Translations under genes and position numbers: made by a program
Assembly: GCA_023388515.1 (NCBI GenBank)
Contig: JAEWGD010000006.1
Coordinates: 186,001-250,000 of the forward strand
Direction: 5' to 3'
DNA length: 64,000 nt
Origin: Bacillota bacterium
Lineage (GTDB): Bacteria; Bacillota; Clostridia; Oscillospirales; Ruminococcaceae
Notes under the pieces: generated by a model
Databases searched by the model: none
Seen by the model: only the letters and a program-made list of their open reading frames with translations
Told to the model about the DNA's origin: nothing
Shown here: positions 18,069 through 26,190 of the stretch, in pieces
How positions within the stretch are numbered: the first letter of the stretch is position 1
Layout: every line of letters begins with the position of its first letter

Positions 18069-19202
18069 ATGAAATTTTTGCATTTTGCTGATTTACATTT
18101 GGGTAAGCGTGTTAATGAGTTTTCAATGATAGATGAACAAAAACATATTTTAGAAAAAATTTTAAGAATTGCTGAAGATTTAGAAATAAATGCAATCATT
18201 ATTGCTGGAGATGTATATGATAAAACAATTCCCAATAATGAGGCAGTTACTCTATTAGATAATTTTTTAACAAGGTTGACTTCAATTAATATTTCTATAA
18301 TAATGATTAGTGGTAACCACGATTCTTCTGAACGTCTTAACTTTGGTAGCAGATTAATGGAGAAAAATAATGTATATATAAATGGTGTTTTTGATGGTAA
18401 AATGAAAAAATATATGTTTAACGATGAGTATGGTATTATAAATATATATACTTTACCTTTTGTAAAACCTGCATTGGTTTCTGCATTTTATCCAGACGCT
18501 GACATTACTACATATGATGATGCTATAAAAATTATAATCAAGAACACTGAAATCAATACTGATGAAAGAAATATCTTGGTTGCACATCAATTTGTTACAA
18601 GTGGAATTGATGTTCCTGAACGTTCTGAATCTGAAAGTATATCAGTCGGTGGCATAGACAATGTTAATGCTTCAGCATTTGATAAATTTGATTATGTTGC
18701 ACTAGGTCATTTGCATAAAAGTCAAAAAGTCGGCAGAGAAACTATACGTTATTCAGGCTCTCCGTTGAAATACTCCTTTTCAGAAGTTAATCATAAGAAA
18801 TCTGTAACTGCTTTAACTATGCTAGATAAAGGTGAAGTTTTATTTGAAAAAGTTTTATTAAGCCCTAATAATGATTTAAGGGAGATAAAAGGGCCTATTG
18901 CACATCTAATCGACAAGAATATTTCAGCTCTTAATAATACTAACGACTATATTCATGCAATATTAACAGATGAAGATGAAATTTACGATGCAATAGGACA
19001 ATTAAGAGATGTTTACCCTAATATAATGAAAATAGATTTTGAAAACAGTAAAACTAAAACAAGTGAAAATACCACAAGCTTATCAATGAATTTAAATACA
19101 AAAACTAATTTTGAGTTATTTCAAGAATTTTACATTATTCAAAATAATAAAGAAATGTGTGATGAACAAATTAATTTTATGAATCAATTGTTTTCGGACT
19201 AA
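18069..19202 (+). CDS. sbcD: SbcD/Mre11-like DNA exonuclease
   Basis: The 377-residue protein is a calcineurin-fold nuclease of the SbcD family, which trims DNA ends and hairpins together with the SbcC ATPase. Metal ligands are seen in LHFADLHLGK (residue 4 on), IAGDVYDK, SGNHDSSER, the LVAHQFV segment and LGHLHKSQ. The preferred start is ATG 18069, eight bases after GAGGTG; the TTG at 18054 falls inside that site. The C-terminal capping domain is present. In most Firmicutes sbcC follows directly, but here the next 148 bases are non-coding and then a PHP gene begins. The partner must be elsewhere or missing. Confidence 0.92.
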   Translation: MKFLHFADLHLGKRVNEFSMIDEQKHILEKILRIAEDLEINAIIIAGDVYDKTIPNNEAVTLLDNFLTRLTSINISIIMISGNHDSSERLNFGSRLMEKNNVYINGVFDGKMKKYMFNDEYGIINIYTLPFVKPALVSAFYPDADITTYDDAIKIIIKNTEINTDERNILVAHQFVTSGIDVPERSESESISVGGIDNVNASAFDKFDYVALGHLHKSQKVGRETIRYSGSPLKYSFSEVNHKKSVTALTMLDKGEVLFEKVLLSPNNDLREIKGPIAHLIDKNISALNNTNDYIHAILTDEDEIYDAIGQLRDVYPNIMKIDFENSKTKTSENTTSLSMNLNTKTNFELFQEFYIIQNNKEMCDEQINFMNQLFSD

Positions 19203-19245
19203 TTTATGTGGCAACAAGCTTAATCAATAAAATGCACAAAAACTA

Positions 19246-19274
19246 TTGCTTTTTTCAATTAAATATGGTATAAT
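19246..19274 (+). promoter_or_regulatory. Promoter for the PHP phosphoesterase/malic enzyme genes
   Basis: TTGCTT at 19246-19251 and TATAAT at 19269-19274 are separated by 17 bases, with GG just before the -10. The -10 ends about 77 bases before the ATG at 19351. Confidence 0.6.
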
Positions 19275-19350
19275 AGTAATGTTGATTTTTTAACAATAAT
19301 AAATATATTTATTATACATAGTAAAAATTCTTCTTGAGGAGGCATTACCA

Positions 19351-20217
19351 ATGATTTGTGATTTACATTGCCATACAAAGCTTTCCGATGGTTCTTTAGG
19401 TATAGAGGATATTATTACTCAAGCAAAAAAGACGAATATAGACTTTATTTCCATAACAGACCACGATACGCTATCTTCATTTTCAAGAGTGAGCATTTTG
19501 GGTGAAAGATATGGGGTAAAGGTTATTCAAGGCGTTGAAATGTCTGCATGGGACAAAGAGAGAGGCAGAAAAGTACATATTCTATGTTATGCTCCACAAA
19601 AGCCTGATAGATTAGAAGGGCTATGCTTAAAATCCTGTGAAATTCGCAAAATATGCTCTAAGGAAATGGTTGAAAAGGTAATGAAGCTTTATCCTATTAG
19701 CTTAGAAAGCGTTTTAAAGCACGCTACAAGCAGTAAAAGTATTTTTAAACAGCATATTATGCACGCTTTAATCGAATATGGATATGCTATGGAATTTTAT
19801 GGGGAATTGAATCATGAACTTTTTAACTTGAAGGATGGAAGTTGTCTTGTTGAGCGTGAATATCCTGATGTAAAGTTTGTGCTGGATTTAATTCATTCTG
19901 CAAGAGGTGTTGCAGTTTTGGCTCATCCTATTGCTTATGATAACTTGGATTTAATGGAGGAATTGGCATCACAAGGTAAGATAGATGGTGTTGAGGCGTT
20001 TCATTATTCTGCTAATGAAGAGCAAAGGAAAACTATTATTGAAATTGCAGAAAAGTATAATTTAATCGTTACCGGAGGCTCAGATTTTCATGGGCTTTAT
20101 AATTCACAGCCAACACATCTCGGAAGTAATTCAACTTCAAAAGATAATATAGATAGGATTATAAAATTAGCAAATAAAAGTAAACAAAAGCCAGCAGAAA
20201 AAGTAGATTCTGTTTAA
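19351..20217 (+). CDS. PHP-domain phosphoesterase (YciV/RNase AM-like)
   Basis: A 288-residue PHP protein of the YciV/TrpH type. Family members act as 3',5'-nucleoside bisphosphate phosphatase or 5'-3' exoribonuclease (RNase AM) on short RNAs. Metal ligands appear in CDLHCHTKLSDG (residues 3-14), ITDHDTLS, QGVEMSAW, VLAHPIAYD near residue 190 and GGSDFHG near 245. A GAGGAGG-type site precedes the ATG. It lies ahead of the malic enzyme gene with a 47-base gap. The fold is firm, but the substrate is not known for this organism. Confidence 0.85.
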   Translation: MICDLHCHTKLSDGSLGIEDIITQAKKTNIDFISITDHDTLSSFSRVSILGERYGVKVIQGVEMSAWDKERGRKVHILCYAPQKPDRLEGLCLKSCEIRKICSKEMVEKVMKLYPISLESVLKHATSSKSIFKQHIMHALIEYGYAMEFYGELNHELFNLKDGSCLVEREYPDVKFVLDLIHSARGVAVLAHPIAYDNLDLMEELASQGKIDGVEAFHYSANEEQRKTIIEIAEKYNLIVTGGSDFHGLYNSQPTHLGSNSTSKDNIDRIIKLANKSKQKPAEKVDSV

Positions 20218-20264
20218 TATAAAATATATAACTTAATATAAAAATTTAATAAGGATGGTTTTAA

Positions 20265-21455
20265 GTGGATATTATGCAATCAGCTTTAGAAAAACATTAT
20301 GAATGGAACGGTAAAATCGAGATTATTTCCCGCATTAGTATAGCTAATAAAAATGATTTATCTCATGCGTATACTCCAGGTGTTGCTAAGCCATGCCTTG
20401 AAATAGAAAAAAATCCAGACTTATCATTTGAATTAACTAGGCGTAATAATTTAGTAGCCGTTGTTACCGATGGAACAGCAGTTTTAGGACTGGGTGATAT
20501 TGGGCCACTAGCAGCAATGCCTGTTATGGAAGGTAAGTGTGCTTTGTTTAAGGAATTTGCTGATGTGGATGCATTTCCAATTTGTGTATCTTCAAAGGAT
20601 GTAGATGAAATAGTCCGTACAGTTGAACTTATTGCTGGGAGTTTTGGTGGAATAAATTTAGAGGATATTTCTGCTCCTAGATGTTTCGAAATAGAAAAAA
20701 GGCTAAAGGAAAAGCTAGATATACCTGTTTTTCATGATGACCAACATGGAACTGCTATTGTTGCAAGTGCTGCTATGTTGAATGCTGCAAAAATTACTGG
20801 AAAAGATATAAAGAGTATGACATTAGTTATAAGTGGTGCTGGTGCTGCTGGAATTGCAATTGCAAAGCATTTTATTTCTTTGGAAATAGGGAATATTATA
20901 ATGGTTGATATAGATGGAATTATATGTGATGGAGATGAATTCAGTAACCCTGCACATTATGAGATGGCTAAATTAACTAATAAAGATAAGAAAAAAGGCT
21001 CTCTGAGTGATGCAATGAATGGTGCAGATGCTTTTATCGGCGTATCAAAACCTGATCTTGTTACTGATGAAATGATTAAATCTATGGCAGAAAAACCAAT
21101 TGTGTTTGCTATGGCTAACCCTGTTCCAGAAATTATGCCTGATAAAGCAAAAAAAGCAGGTGCATATATTGTTGGAACAGGAAGAAGTGATTTTCCAAAC
21201 CAAATAAATAATGTTGTTGCTTTTCCAGGTGTGTTTAAAGGTGCGTTAGCTGTTAGGGCATCGGATATAAATGAAGAAATGAAGTTGGCAGCTGCTTATG
21301 CAATTGCTGATAGCGTAACTGAGGACAAGTTAAATTGTGATAATATTCTACCTGATCCATTTGATAAAGTTGTTCCTAAGGCAGTAGCTCGTGCTGTTGC
21401 AGAGGCTGCAATTAATTCGGGTGTTGCAAAAATTAAGGAGTTTAATATAAAATGA
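20265..21455 (+). CDS. NAD-dependent malic enzyme
   Basis: The enzyme decarboxylates malate to pyruvate with reduction of NAD(P). The 396-residue form is the short bacterial type. Visible motifs are the SHAYTPGVAKPCLEI block with the catalytic Tyr, the metal region VFHDDQHGTAIV (about residue 153), the Rossmann motif ISGAGAAGIAIAKHF (about 188) and AMANPVPEI. The start is GTG 20265, six bases after AAGGATGG. The gene overlaps the following TSCPD protein by four bases (ATGA). Cofactor preference (NAD or NADP) is not decided by the sequence alone; NAD is likely because an acidic residue follows the last beta strand. Confidence 0.93.
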   Translation: MDIMQSALEKHYEWNGKIEIISRISIANKNDLSHAYTPGVAKPCLEIEKNPDLSFELTRRNNLVAVVTDGTAVLGLGDIGPLAAMPVMEGKCALFKEFADVDAFPICVSSKDVDEIVRTVELIAGSFGGINLEDISAPRCFEIEKRLKEKLDIPVFHDDQHGTAIVASAAMLNAAKITGKDIKSMTLVISGAGAAGIAIAKHFISLEIGNIIMVDIDGIICDGDEFSNPAHYEMAKLTNKDKKKGSLSDAMNGADAFIGVSKPDLVTDEMIKSMAEKPIVFAMANPVPEIMPDKAKKAGAYIVGTGRSDFPNQINNVVAFPGVFKGALAVRASDINEEMKLAAAYAIADSVTEDKLNCDNILPDPFDKVVPKAVARAVAEAAINSGVAKIKEFNIK

Positions 21456-21694
21456 AAGTAGTTTATAACCCTCAAGGTGTTTGCTCAAGAAATATTGAAA
21501 TTGAGGTTGAGAATGATATCATAAAGGATGTCACATTTATTGGTGGTTGTAATGGAAATGCTAAAGGAATATCAAGTCTTGTAAAAGGTATGAATATAAA
21601 TGATGTAATTGAAAAATTAAATGGCATTACTTGTGGTAGTAAATCCACATCATGTCCTGCCCAGCTTGCTAAAGCTTTAAAGGAGAAGTTTTGA
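21452..21694 (+). CDS. Small TSCPD-domain protein (TIGR03905 type)
   Basis: An 80-residue protein that matches the TIGR03905/TSCPD family, a small cysteine domain also found at the C-terminus of some class II ribonucleotide reductases. Cysteines occur in GVCSRN, GGCNGN, GITCGSKST and the defining TSCPAQLAKAL. The four cysteines could bind zinc. Function is unknown. It is translationally coupled to the malic enzyme at its start and overlaps the next gene, a DUF218 protein, by four bases at its end, so the three form one translation chain. Confidence 0.8.
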   Translation: MKVVYNPQGVCSRNIEIEVENDIIKDVTFIGGCNGNAKGISSLVKGMNINDVIEKLNGITCGSKSTSCPAQLAKALKEKF

Positions 21695-22467
21695 TTTGGC
21701 ATATTGATAGTGCGCTATTGCGTACTATCTTTTCTGTTTTATCGCTAATTGGTCTTGTGATATTTATAAATCCAATTTTGCTTGGTATATGTAATTTAGG
21801 TAATGTTAGTGCTGGTATTGCTTTTTTCTTGTTGTCTACTTTCTTTATTTTTAATAAGACGATTGCAAGCTTACTTGACAAGTTATGGATGTACAGTATT
21901 GGCAAGGTTGTAATTATTACAGTAATAGGATTTATTATTTTAGGATTAATTCTCGTGACGGTTATTTCAGCTTTTATGATTAATACAGCAAATGATTATC
22001 CAGAAGATCCTAATGTTGTTGTAGTTCTAGGCTGTAAAGTTAACGGTACAACTCCAAGTCTTATGCTTACAAAAAGGCTTGAGGCTACTTATGATTATCT
22101 GATTGAAAATGAAGATGTTTTAGTAATTGTATCAGGTGGTCAGGGTGAGAATGAAGATATAAGTGAAGCTCAATGTATGAAAGATTATTTAATTGACAAA
22201 GGAATTTCAGATGATAGAATTATTATGGAAGATAAGTCAACTAGTACTTATGAGAATATTTTATTTTCAAAACAAATTATGTCTGACATGGAATTAGGAA
22301 ATAACATTATAATTATAACAGATGGATTTCATCAACTTCGTGCAAAAATGATTGCAAATAAGCTCGATGTAGAAACGGATAGCGTATCAGCCAAGACACC
22401 AATTTATCTTTTACCAACTTACTGGGTAAGGGAATGGTTTGGTGTAATAGATGAATATGTAAAATAA
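21691..22467 (+). CDS. DUF218 (YdcF/SanA/ElyC-like) membrane protein
   Basis: A 258-residue protein with three or four hydrophobic segments in residues 5-100 and an extracytoplasmic DUF218 domain (about 108-250). The domain begins with NVVVVLGCKVNGTTPS and contains the conserved VIVSGGQGENEDISEA and EDKSTSTYENI segments, then IITDGFHQLRA. DUF218 proteins act in envelope or polysaccharide precursor handling in several bacteria, but the chemistry is not settled. The start is TTG 21691, five bases after AAAGGAG, overlapping the TSCPD stop. A strong terminator hairpin follows. Confidence 0.85.
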   Translation: MIWHIDSALLRTIFSVLSLIGLVIFINPILLGICNLGNVSAGIAFFLLSTFFIFNKTIASLLDKLWMYSIGKVVIITVIGFIILGLILVTVISAFMINTANDYPEDPNVVVVLGCKVNGTTPSLMLTKRLEATYDYLIENEDVLVIVSGGQGENEDISEAQCMKDYLIDKGISDDRIIMEDKSTSTYENILFSKQIMSDMELGNNIIIITDGFHQLRAKMIANKLDVETDSVSAKTPIYLLPTYWVREWFGVIDEYVK

Positions 22468-22490
22468 TGAATGAAACTTAGAAGCCTCCC

Positions 22491-22553
22491 TTAACTGCAT
22501 CAAACTATCATTTGGTGCAGTTAAGCTAAAAAGGCTATATAGCTTTTTAAAAT
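22491..22553 (+). terminator. Two successive hairpins ending the malic enzyme operon
   Basis: A 14-bp stem (TTAACTGCATCAAA at 22491-22504 with TTTGGTGCAGTTAA at 22511-22524, one G-T pair) is followed by a second stem around GCTATATAGC (about 22528-22548) with flanking A5 and T5 tracts. The second hairpin with its T run looks like the true terminator. Confidence 0.75.
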
Positions 22554-22622
22554 TTTTATATTAAGTTAGCTACCCTATCTTTGGCTATCTAAAGTTTTTG
22601 GATTCTTAATTACAAAAAAAGC

Positions 22623-22651
22623 TTGACAAGTTCTTATTCATGTGTTATAAT
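22623..22651 (+). promoter_or_regulatory. Strong sigma-A promoter for rplJ-rplL
   Basis: TTGACA at 22623-22628 and TATAAT at 22646-22651, both perfect consensus, are separated by 17 bases. This leads into the L10 leader RNA. Together with the terminator hairpins and leader it accounts for the 376-base gap between 22467 and 22844. Confidence 0.85.
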
Positions 22652-22659
22652 AAATGAGT

Positions 22660-22800
22660 TATGAGTTAATCTCATTAATGAATATCGTATTCTAAAGACA
22701 GTTGGTGGCTTATTGCCATAAATCCAACCGAGGAATGTGCATTATCTCTGATTTTTGAGACTTATGTCCTTTCTCGTTCTGCGAGTAAGGACTTTTTTGT
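22660..22800 (+). ncRNA. Ribosomal protein L10 leader
   Basis: Between the promoter and rplJ lies a structured leader. AGTTGG (22700-22705) can pair with CCAAC in ATCCAACCGAGG (22722-22733), the kink-turn-like L10-binding element seen in Firmicute rplJ leaders. The hairpin GTCCTTTCTCG...CGAGTAAGGAC (22766-22792) with TTTTTT follows as an attenuator. In the known system L10(L12)4 binds its own leader and represses the operon. I infer the same here from position and shape; a covariance search would decide. Confidence 0.8.
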
Positions 22801-22843
22801 ACCTTTCTTCTGATACGGTTAAATATTTATCGGAGGTGAAATT

Positions 22844-23353
22844 ATGCCAAGTGAAAAGGTTTTAGAAGCAAAAAAATCTAAGGTTGAACAGCTTACCGAG
22901 TTAATTAAAACTTCTGTTTCTGGTGTTTTGGTGGACTATAAAGGTATTACTGTTGAAGAAGATACTAAGTTGAGACGTGAGCTTCGTGAAGCAAATGTAA
23001 AGTACTCAGTTGAAAAGAATTCAATGCTTCGTTTTGCATTCAAAAATGCTGGAATTGAAGGATTTGATAGCGTTTTAGAGGGCACTACTGCAATTGCTAT
23101 CTCAACAGATGATCAAACTGCTCCTGCAAGAATTTTGGGTGGGTTTGCTAATAAATCTGAGGGTAAGTTCTTCATGAAGGCTGGCTACATTGGTAATGAA
23201 ATTTACGATGAAGCTGGAGTTACTGCACTTTCAAAAATTCCTTCAAGAGAGATACTACTATCTCAGCTTGTTGGTTCATTGCAAGGTCCTATGCAGAAAC
23301 TTGCTGCTATTGTTCAGGCTGTCGCTGACAGCAAAACAGACGAGGTTGCTTAA
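22844..23353 (+). CDS. rplJ: 50S ribosomal protein L10
   Basis: The 169-residue protein is L10, the base of the ribosomal stalk that carries L7/L12 dimers. The N-terminal LIKTSVSGVLVDYKGITVEE and LRRELREANVKYSVEKNSML segments are characteristic, and the C-terminal helix binds L12. CGGAGGTGAAATT precedes the ATG. It is followed by rplL after 53 bases. Expression is likely autoregulated through the upstream L10 leader. Length and sequence are normal. Confidence 0.98.
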   Translation: MPSEKVLEAKKSKVEQLTELIKTSVSGVLVDYKGITVEEDTKLRRELREANVKYSVEKNSMLRFAFKNAGIEGFDSVLEGTTAIAISTDDQTAPARILGGFANKSEGKFFMKAGYIGNEIYDEAGVTALSKIPSREILLSQLVGSLQGPMQKLAAIVQAVADSKTDEVA

Positions 23354-23406
23354 TAGCATACCTAACTGAAATTTAATAAAATAATTATTTAAAAGGAGAT
23401 ATTATC

Positions 23407-23772
23407 ATGGCTTCAGAGAAGATTTTAAAGTTTGTTGAAGACGTTAAGGCTCTTTCAGTTTTAGAGCTATCTGAATTGGTTGAAGCAATTCAAGAAGAAT
23501 TTGGTGTAACAGCTGCTGTTGCTGCAGCTCCTGCTGCTGGCGGTGCTGCTGTTGCTGAAAAGACAGAATTTGACGTTATCTTGGCTTCATTTGGCGATAG
23601 CAAGATGAATGTTATCAAGATTATTAAGGACGTTATGGGTCTTGGACTAAAGGAAGCAAAAGAGTTTGTTGAAAGCTGTCCAAAGGCAATCAAGGAAGGT
23701 GTTTCTAAGACTGAGGCTGAAGAAATCAAAGCTAAGGTTGAAGAAGCTGGCGCTACAATCGAAATTAAGTAA
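23407..23772 (+). CDS. rplL: 50S ribosomal protein L7/L12
   Basis: The 121-residue protein is the acidic stalk protein L7/L12, which recruits and stimulates translational GTPases. It has the N-terminal dimerization helices (residues 1-35), the Ala/Gly-rich hinge [12 protein letters not shown] (about 39-50) and the C-terminal domain with [28 protein letters not shown] precedes the ATG. It ends the rplJL operon before a clear intrinsic terminator. No rpoB gene follows in this window, unlike the arrangement in many bacteria. Confidence 0.98.
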   Translation: MASEKILKFVEDVKALSVLELSELVEAIQEEFGVTAAVAAAPAAGGAAVAEKTEFDVILASFGDSKMNVIKIIKDVMGLGLKEAKEFVESCPKAIKEGVSKTEAEEIKAKVEEAGATIEIK

Positions 23773-23789
23773 TACTTATTTAATTATTC

Positions 23790-23824
23790 AAAGCGTGCAT
23801 GAGTTAATCTTGCACGCTTTTTCT
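23790..23824 (+). terminator. Intrinsic terminator of rplJ-rplL
   Basis: AAGCGTGCA at 23791-23799 pairs with TGCACGCTT at 23811-23819, followed by a T run to 23822. It also lies close to the 3' end of the convergent dacF-like gene. Confidence 0.85.
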
Positions 23825-23839
23825 ATATCTATTTTGTTA

Positions 23840-25264
23840 TTATTTTCTTTTCTTGCCCTTAATATTTAGACCGACACTTTTTTTCTTTGTGTAAATTCCA
23901 CGAACAGGTTTACGTTTAACGCTCACTTTATAGGCATAAATGCATATAATAATGTATATTAATGTTAGTATAGTAGCTGTCATCATCCCAAACTTTAACC
24001 ATTTTGAATTTTTAAATTGTTTTGCTGATTCTATATTGAATTTTGTTGAAGAACGTTCAACACTACTAACAGCAACTAAATCAATTGTGCAAATACTTTC
24101 ACCTGATAACTTCAAATTTAGTGTACCTAGTTTTTGCCCCTTTTCAACAGGTGCCATAGCATATTTATCTAAGTCCTTATCTATTTGAATAGATGTTAAG
24201 CTTATTGTATTTAGCCACAATGATGAATATTCCTCTGCTGGTTTTAATAATACAAAATCATTATCGCCATTTCCGAACCTTACAGGAATTTCTGCCATCT
24301 CTTCTGTTGCATTAATGATTGTTTTATATTCAATATTATTAAAAGCCCAGTCGAAAAGATTTTTAGCATCCTCAAGATGGTAGAACTGTGAATCACCATT
24401 TTCATCATATAACGGGGATTTTAAAAGAACAACGAGATACTTGCTACCATTAGCAGATGCCATAGTAATAAGATTTCTTCCTGCCTTTTCAAGATTCCCC
24501 GTCTTAATTCCTCTAGCACCTTCATAAAAATAGTTACCTCTTGACATCATTACATTTGAATGTGTCCAATACCAGTTTTCACTGTGATTGTTTTCTAAAT
24601 TAGGTATTGATGGTTTGTAACTTTGAGTTGTTGCGATTGTTTCAAAAGTAGGGTTTTTCAAGGCATATTGTGTGATTTTTGCCATATCATTTGCAGTGGT
24701 CACTTGATTTATATCGTACAGACCATGAGCATTAGTGAAAACAGTATTAGTTGCACCTATTTCCAAAGCCTTATCATTCATCATCTTAACAAAGCTTTGA
24801 ATACTGCCTCCCCCTATCTCATAGGCGAGAATGTTTGCAGCTTCAGCTGATGATTGTAGCATTAATGCGTAAAGTAAATCCTCTACGGTTAAAATGTCAC
24901 CATTATAAATATCTCCATATCTAATATCACTAGGATAATCATACCTATAAATGTCACCATACAATTCATTATCAGCAGTTATTCTGGTGTTTTTTATATC
25001 TGGGCAATTTTCAAGACAAATAATTGCTGTCATTATATTTGCAAGCTGTGAAGGCATTTGCTGTTTATCAGGATTTTTCTCAAAAACAACGGAGTTTGTA
25101 TCAAGATTAATTAAAATTGCCGACTCACTTTTAATGTCGAATGGTGGTGTAAATGTAATTGCATCGACTTTAAACGGTGAACCTAACACAAATAATATGC
25201 ACAAATTCGTAAAAATTACGATTAGACTTTTAAATATATGTTTTGAATTGATTGTAAAATGCAT
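23840..25264 (-). CDS. S11-family (DacF-like) D-Ala-D-Ala carboxypeptidase homologue with degraded active site
   Basis: A 474-residue membrane-anchored member of peptidase family S11: signal peptide (1-35), S11 domain (about 42-310), a C-terminal beta domain, then a transmembrane helix (about 425-445) and a basic tail. In active enzymes the nucleophile box is P-A-S-L-T-K; here it is P71-S-Q-L-A-N76, so the Ser position is Gln73 and the Lys position Asn76. The SxN box reads S138-S-A140. Only KTG (253-255) is kept. The fold is intact and there are no stops, so this is probably a non-catalytic binding or regulatory protein rather than a pseudogene. No partner gene is evident. Confidence 0.85.
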   Translation of the reverse strand: MHFTINSKHIFKSLIVIFTNLCILFVLGSPFKVDAITFTPPFDIKSESAILINLDTNSVVFEKNPDKQQMPSQLANIMTAIICLENCPDIKNTRITADNELYGDIYRYDYPSDIRYGDIYNGDILTVEDLLYALMLQSSAEAANILAYEIGGGSIQSFVKMMNDKALEIGATNTVFTNAHGLYDINQVTTANDMAKITQYALKNPTFETIATTQSYKPSIPNLENNHSENWYWTHSNVMMSRGNYFYEGARGIKTGNLEKAGRNLITMASANGSKYLVVLLKSPLYDENGDSQFYHLEDAKNLFDWAFNNIEYKTIINATEEMAEIPVRFGNGDNDFVLLKPAEEYSSLWLNTISLTSIQIDKDLDKYAMAPVEKGQKLGTLNLKLSGESICTIDLVAVSSVERSSTKFNIESAKQFKNSKWLKFGMMTATILTLIYIIICIYAYKVSVKRKPVRGIYTKKKSVGLNIKGKKRK

Positions 25265-25498
25265 TGAAATTTCCTTTCTTCCGTATAATTTTTATAATAA
25301 ATGTTTGGTTAAAATTCATTTATTCAAACAACGTATTTTTCTAATCTCCATTGTTCTTCTCCCTTAATTTTTTTAACTTTAATTTTACTTAATTATACCA
25401 GTTTTAAAATATATTATAATAATTTGCGTTATGGTATTTACCTTAGATGTTTTTTATGTTAGAATGTAATGTAGGTAATCCTTTAGGAGGTAAGAAAA

Positions 25499-26164
25499 TT
25501 GATTTATGTAACTGGTGATATGCATGGGGATCTAACAAGATTTAAATCCCGTGATTTTAATAAAATAAAAAAAGGTGATACTTTAATAATATGCGGTGAC
25601 TTCGGCTTTATTTGGGACGGCACAAAACAAGAACAAGCTATATTGAAAAAGCTAGGTAAGTTGAAATATACTGTTGCGTTTGTTGATGGTTGTCACGAAA
25701 ATTATGATATTCTTGAGGGCTATGAGCCCACTGAATGGAATGGTGGAAAGGTTCGTGTTATAAGTGGTAAGCTTATTCAACTTATGAGAGGTCAAGTTTT
25801 TAATATAGATAATAAAAGAATTTTTACTTTTGGTGGGGGTAATAGTCAAGATTTTGATATGAGATTTGAATCTGATACATGGTGGGAGCGTGAACAGCCT
25901 ACACCACATGAAATTGATGAAGCCATAAATAACTTAGAAAAATATAATAATAAAGTAGATTATATTTTTACTCACGAGCCACCATTATCTCTTAAAAAAT
26001 GTCTTGGTGTTGATACATCAGAGCATCTTGAAGTACATACCTTTTTCGAGGAAATAATAAAGCGTTGTTCATTTAAACGTTGGTATTTTGGCAAATGTCA
26101 TATAAATAAAGTTGTACCACAAAAATATTATTCAGTATTTGATGAGCTTTTTAAAGTGGAATAA
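25499..26164 (+). CDS. Metallophosphoesterase
   Basis: A 221-residue calcineurin-like metallophosphoesterase. Metal ligands lie in VTGDMHGDL (residues 4-12), IICGDFGFIWDG (about 30-41), VDGCHENYD (about 62-70) and the YIFTHEPP segment (about 155-162). The Asn-His of the family GNHE block is replaced by C-H-E. It resembles Ser/Thr phosphatase-like proteins seen in phage and clostridial genomes, but no phage genes are nearby. The start is TTG 25499, eight bases after AGGAGG. The substrate is unknown. Confidence 0.75.
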   Translation: MIYVTGDMHGDLTRFKSRDFNKIKKGDTLIICGDFGFIWDGTKQEQAILKKLGKLKYTVAFVDGCHENYDILEGYEPTEWNGGKVRVISGKLIQLMRGQVFNIDNKRIFTFGGGNSQDFDMRFESDTWWEREQPTPHEIDEAINNLEKYNNKVDYIFTHEPPLSLKKCLGVDTSEHLEVHTFFEEIIKRCSFKRWYFGKCHINKVVPQKYYSVFDELFKVE

Positions 26165-26190
26165 AAGCTGTACTAATCATGTGGATTTCA

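Noticed and set aside
22766..22800. Hairpin plus T run read as the end of an upstream transcript
   Set aside because: It lies downstream of the rplJ promoter within the leader, so it is better explained as part of the L10 attenuator.
25499..26164. Phage-like metallophosphoesterase as a sign of prophage
   Set aside because: No integrase, terminase, capsid or att-like repeats are nearby; neighbours are ordinary chromosomal genes.
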